A stretch of 10,000 nucleotides of DNA from Leptospira alexanderi serovar Manhao 3 str. L 60 (GTDB taxonomy: Bacteria > Spirochaetota > Leptospiria > Leptospirales > Leptospiraceae), in assembly GCF_000243815.2 (NCBI RefSeq), contig NZ_AHMT02000015.1, positions 132,501-142,500 of the forward strand, read 5' to 3'. This document shows, one piece after another, positions 1 through 10,000 of this stretch. The position numbers were made by a program, and so were the translations under genes. Positions within the stretch are counted from its first letter, which is position 1; each line of letters begins with the position of its first letter. Below the pieces are notes generated by a model. The model made no database searches and was not told where the DNA came from. It worked only from the letters and a program-made list of their open reading frames with translations.

Positions 1-261
1 GGCGGAGATTTAACTCATTTCATAAATTACGCGTTACAAGGTTTTAAAGATGGTTTGCAGGAAGTTTTTAACATTGTTAGTCAAAATCAAATTGAATTAG
101 TTTGGAAAAATTATGTGAATGAAATTTTTAAAACAAGCAATTATTCTGGAAAATCAAACTCGGTAAATAATCGAAGGTTGGCTTTAATTCTCTCTATCGA
201 TATAGAATCCGAATATGTTTTAGAAGAAATATCCGAAACAAACGATATTTTACAACTTCAA

Positions 262-267
262 TATTTA
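262..267. repeat. Target-site duplication, left copy (TATTTA)
   Basis: TATTTA here is repeated at 507-512, directly outside the two inverted-repeat ends. The next base is A on both sides (268 and 513), so the duplication could also be read as 7 bases. Either reading gives the same restored gene sequence. Confidence 0.75.
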
Positions 268-316
268 ACGTGAGTTCGGCCTAAGAAAGTTTGGGCGAAT
301 CAGAAACTAAAGTGCA

Positions 317-335
317 ACGACTCCCTATGGGTCGT
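317..335 (+). repeat. Hairpin 1 inside the MITE-like element
   Basis: ACGA and TCGT flank an inner CCC-TAT-GGG stem, with a two-base bulge on the left. The loop core CCTATGG recurs in the third hairpin and, diverged, in the second, so the element looks like a series of related stem-loops. Confidence 0.6.
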
Positions 336-378
336 CGCAGCTCGCGAATTTCATAGATAAAATGGCTCGCGACCGCGC

Positions 379-471
379 TTTAACTCAATGTTGCTGCCTA
401 CGATCGCAACATAATGCTCCAATTCCTTCGGAATTTAAACTCAATGTTGCTTCCTATGGGCGCAACATAAT
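379..471 (+). repeat. Tandem pair of hairpin repeats inside the element (period 56)
   Basis: Two near-identical units start TTAACTCAATGTTGC (380-394) and TAAACTCAATGTTGC (436-450), and end GCAACATAAT (406-415 and 462-471). Each folds on ATGTTGC/GCAACAT (388-394 with 406-412, and 444-450 with 462-468) around an 11-base middle containing CCTA. Between them lies a perfect AATTCC-TTC-GGAATT hairpin (421-435). The arms are kept while the loops differ, which hints that structure matters more than loop sequence. Confidence 0.75.
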
Positions 472-506
472 AATCGCTTTCGCATTTTGTTATACCGAAC
501 TCACGT

Positions 507-512
507 TATTTA
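507..512. repeat. Target-site duplication, right copy (TATTTA)
   Basis: Second copy of the flanking hexamer, joined to the right inverted repeat. The Fic reading frame resumes from base 513 when this copy is fused to the left flank. Confidence 0.75.
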
Positions 513-662
513 AGAAAATCAAAACGAACACTACAGCGAGACGTTGAAGCTTTGCTAGATATGAAGCTTGTCGTTAAGACTCAAGACGAAAAGTATAAAA
601 CAAATGTTCAAATTCTAATTGGTTCCTTGGCGGCATCCGTTAGAGGTCGGGACATTATTTGA

Positions 663-926
663 TTCTTTCCGAAACGATTGATTCCAACCAATATTCGATC
701 CAGAAATATTGAGTTACCAAATTATTGAAATATCGAATTTATTTGCAGCCCGCTCGCTTTGTTCACAAAAAACTTTGCGAGCGAATCGTCCGAGGGAATG
801 AAAGAAAACGGATTCTTTTAAAAAAGAGAATCGAAGAAGCACAGGAAAACGGAATTCGATACGTCGTTTTACAGGTTTCTCGCACGCACTCTACGAAAGG
901 ATCGGGTTCGATCCTTTGGAACTTGC
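663..926. other. Intergenic stretch between convergent units, no supportable gene
   Basis: This lies between the end of the Fic remnant and the end of the minus-strand carA unit. I see no protein that looks real on either strand. It holds two hairpins: CGCTCGC/GCGAGCG (751-757 with 777-783, 19-base loop) and the perfect 9-bp stem at 896-917, described separately. A 90-codon frame starting with TTG at 725 crosses both hairpins and runs into the opposing gene; I do not accept it. Confidence 0.5.
896..917 (-). terminator. Possible terminator of the carA unit
   Basis: AAAGGATCG (896-904) and CGATCCTTT (909-917) form a perfect 9-bp stem with a 4-base loop. It lies 9 bases past the stop codon of the small gene downstream of carA. 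On the minus strand the stem ends in only three T before CG, so it is weaker than a classic intrinsic terminator. Its position is the main argument. Confidence 0.4.
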
Positions 927-1115
<189 letters not shown>

Positions 1116-1118
1116 CGA

Positions 1119-4455
<3,337 letters not shown>

Positions 4456-4547
4456 ATAAGTTGACAACTCGTTTTTAGATAGTACGGAAGTTTTCTGCCG
4501 AGGAAGACTTGAAAGAAAGAATAAAAAGAGGAACCAACACTCAGAAT

Positions 4548-4597
4548 TAACAGAGCCGAGAAATTGGCAACAGACAGGCAGACGCTTGGCTCCGTTA
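4548..4597 (+). other. Imperfect stem-loop after thrS
   Basis: TAACAGAGCC (4548-4557) pairs with GGCTCCGTTA (4588-4597), ten positions with one A/C mismatch, around a 30-base loop. TTTTGATAAT-like T-rich sequence follows. It could slow or end thrS transcription, but the loop is long and the T-run is interrupted. Confidence 0.3.
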
Positions 4598-4642
4598 TTT
4601 TGATAATATCCATAGAATTAGATGTTTGAGTGAACATAGATC

Positions 4643-4670
4643 TTGAAATGAAACGTTCATCATTTATTAA
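4643..4670 (+). promoter_or_regulatory. Candidate sigma-70-type promoter for infC-rpmI-rplT
   Basis: TTGAAA (4643-4648) matches five of six -35 bases. TATTAA (4665-4670) matches four of six -10 bases at a 16-base spacing. Transcription would start near 4677 and leave a leader of about 260 bases before infC. Confidence 0.45.
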
Positions 4671-4727
4671 TCATCACTCTGAGAAGGTATTAGAAGTTGA
4701 AACTGATAATTAAAGACTTGTTTTCAA

Positions 4728-4918
<191 letters not shown>

Positions 4919-4919
4919 A

Positions 4920-5476
<557 letters not shown>

Positions 5477-5504
5477 CTTCCGGAAATAGGACCTAAAGGT
5501 AGAT

Positions 5505-6064
<560 letters not shown>

Positions 6065-6086
6065 ACATCCGACTACCAGTCGAACG

Positions 6087-6135
<49 letters not shown>

Positions 6136-6136
6136 G

Positions 6137-7106
<970 letters not shown>

Positions 7107-7137
7107 TATTCAAAATTAAATCCGTTTAACAATCTCG

Positions 7138-7668
7138 TTGAAACTTCAGTCTAGAAACGCACTTCGAACTTTACTTACCCTTTTGGAAGAAAGGAAAAAA
7201 AAAGATCTGATTATTCTTGGATTTTTGAAAAAAATTACGGCCGACGCGCGAAAGATCATCGCCTACGTTCCCGATAAGTGGGAAGTGAAGATCGATCCGA
7301 AAGTTTTGGGTTGGACCGATTCCGGGAGAGAAATTTATTTCCCAAAAATTATGAATCAGAAATTGGAATTCATTCTTCCGGAAGCTTGGGAAAACGGTCC
7401 ATTTGATGTTTTAGAACCCAAGGGAGCAAAGATCTTGAATCCTCACGAAGCTGAATGGATTATCGTGCCTGCCTTAGGTTATGATGAGTTTGGTTATCGT
7501 CTCGGACGCGGAAGGGGCTTTTATGACAGAACCCTTTGTGCGGTGGATTCGAGTAAGTTGATTGGACTTACTTACGAGGAACTTTTCCCTGCAAGTTTTC
7601 CAAAAGAAGATCACGACATAAGAGTAGGCAGAGTTATTACAGAGAAAAAAAACTATCAAATCGTCTGA
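7138..7668 (+). CDS. 5-formyltetrahydrofolate cyclo-ligase
   Basis: Converts 5-formyl-THF to 5,10-methenyl-THF using ATP, returning a storage or side product to one-carbon metabolism. The 176 residues lack some N-terminal length but carry the signature regions: RNALRTLL near the start, REIYFPKI in the middle, FDVLEP, and the ATP/folate-binding run VPALGYDEFGYRLGRG followed by RGFYDR (from Arg121). The usual glycine-rich GRGGGYYDR appears here as GRGRGFYDR, an Arg replacing a Gly. The start is TTG. It is the only standard start in the frame, because a TAA at 7117-7119 closes it upstream and no ATG or GTG lies between. No ribosome-binding site is apparent, so expression may be low or coupled to zapA. 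The gene is often called fau, ygfA or MTHFS. Confidence 0.88.
   Translation: MKLQSRNALRTLLTLLEERKKKDLIILGFLKKITADARKIIAYVPDKWEVKIDPKVLGWTDSGREIYFPKIMNQKLEFILPEAWENGPFDVLEPKGAKILNPHEAEWIIVPALGYDEFGYRLGRGRGFYDRTLCAVDSSKLIGLTYEELFPASFPKEDHDIRVGRVITEKKNYQIV

Positions 7669-10000
<2,332 letters not shown>

Larger units (their letters stand above)
268..506. mobile_element. MITE-like non-autonomous element, 239 bp
   Basis: The ends are ACGTGAGTTCGG (268-279) and its exact complement CCGAACTCACGT (495-506). The inverted match runs two bases further out on each side (TA/TA), and weaker similarity continues inward for about another dozen bases. The flanks carry TATTTA as a direct repeat (262-267 and 507-512), as expected of a target-site duplication. 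The interior has no transposase frame; it is filled with hairpins and a 56-base-period tandem repeat. Deleting 245 bases (element plus one TATTTA) restores the interrupted Fic frame, which independently supports these boundaries. A one-base ambiguity remains, because TATTTAA also repeats on both sides. The parent transposase family cannot be assigned from this copy. Confidence 0.85.
1..662 (+). pseudogene. Fic-family protein, 3' part, interrupted by a MITE-like element
   Basis: The open frame entering from the left edge (1-273) begins GGDLTHFINYALQGF and continues with VWKNYVNEIF. This is typical of the region just after the catalytic core in Fic (AMP-transferase) family proteins. The frame now stops at TGA 271-273, which lies inside the left inverted repeat of an inserted element. 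If the element (268-506) and one copy of the flanking TATTTA are removed, the frame continues without any other change: LRKSKRTLQRDVEALLD, then LVVKTQDEKYKTNVQIL, ending at TGA 660-662. That tail looks like the C-terminal winged-helix domain these proteins usually carry. About 138 residues of the ancestral protein are therefore recoverable here. The HPFxxGNGR catalytic motif lies outside the window, so it is not known whether the truncated protein could still modify a target. The family call rests on the GGDLT segment and the tail; the break itself is directly visible. Confidence 0.78.

Noticed and set aside
379..471. CRISPR-like repeats
   Set aside because: Only two units, each a hairpin inside an element with terminal inverted repeats; no spacer series and no cas genes.
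513..542. A frameshift in the Fic remnant after the element (reading ...NTTARR then stop)
   Set aside because: It appears only if the reading frame is taken from the element's right end. Joining base 267 to base 513 gives a continuous frame with no shift.
362..547. 61-codon plus-strand frame across the mobile element
   Set aside because: It reads through hairpins and into the flanking Fic tail in the wrong frame; no family resemblance and no ribosome-binding site.

Overview
The window fits a spirochaete of the genus Leptospira. The base composition is moderate, the ribosome-binding sites are short AGGA/GGAG types, some starts are TTG or GTG, and a short chemotaxis operon sits close to translation genes. 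The genus call rests on overall familiarity of the proteins and gene mix, not on a search. Most of the window is core housekeeping sequence: carA with a small coupled gene (minus strand), thrS-infC-rpmI-rplT (translation), a coiled-coil ZapB-like gene with zapA and a 5-formyltetrahydrofolate cyclo-ligase gene, and the start of a cheW-cheA operon.

Left end (1-662): the 3' part of a Fic-family gene enters from outside the window and is broken by a 239-bp element without a transposase (268-506). The element has 12-bp perfect terminal inverted repeats, lies between two copies of TATTTA, and contains three hairpins plus a tandem repeat. It supplies the premature TGA that now ends the Fic frame. 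Removing the element plus one TATTTA copy restores an open frame through a winged-helix-like tail ending at 662. This is the clearest unusual signal in the window: a MITE-like insertion whose history can be read at base resolution. Positions 663-926 hold no gene I can support, only two hairpins, one of which may end the carA transcript.

Minus strand (927-2264): carA (small subunit of carbamoyl-phosphate synthase), followed 3 bases later by a 62-codon gene resembling the DUF5808 family. A candidate promoter lies just upstream of carA, back to back with thrS.

Plus strand (2530-6109): thrS, a 481-base gap, then infC, rpmI and rplT, closed by a strong intrinsic terminator. The gap holds a good sigma-70-like promoter followed by four hairpins before infC, which suggests a long structured leader for the IF3-L35-L20 transcript. 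rpmI and rplT overlap by one base.

Plus strand (6146-7668): a 209-residue coiled-coil protein with a very acidic tail, then zapA, then a 5-FCL gene with a TTG start. The first two probably act together at the FtsZ ring. A 492-base gap without a convincing gene follows.

Right end (8161-10000): cheW and cheA overlap by one base. CheA runs off the window inside its ATPase domain. Together they form the receptor-coupled kinase core of a chemotaxis pathway.
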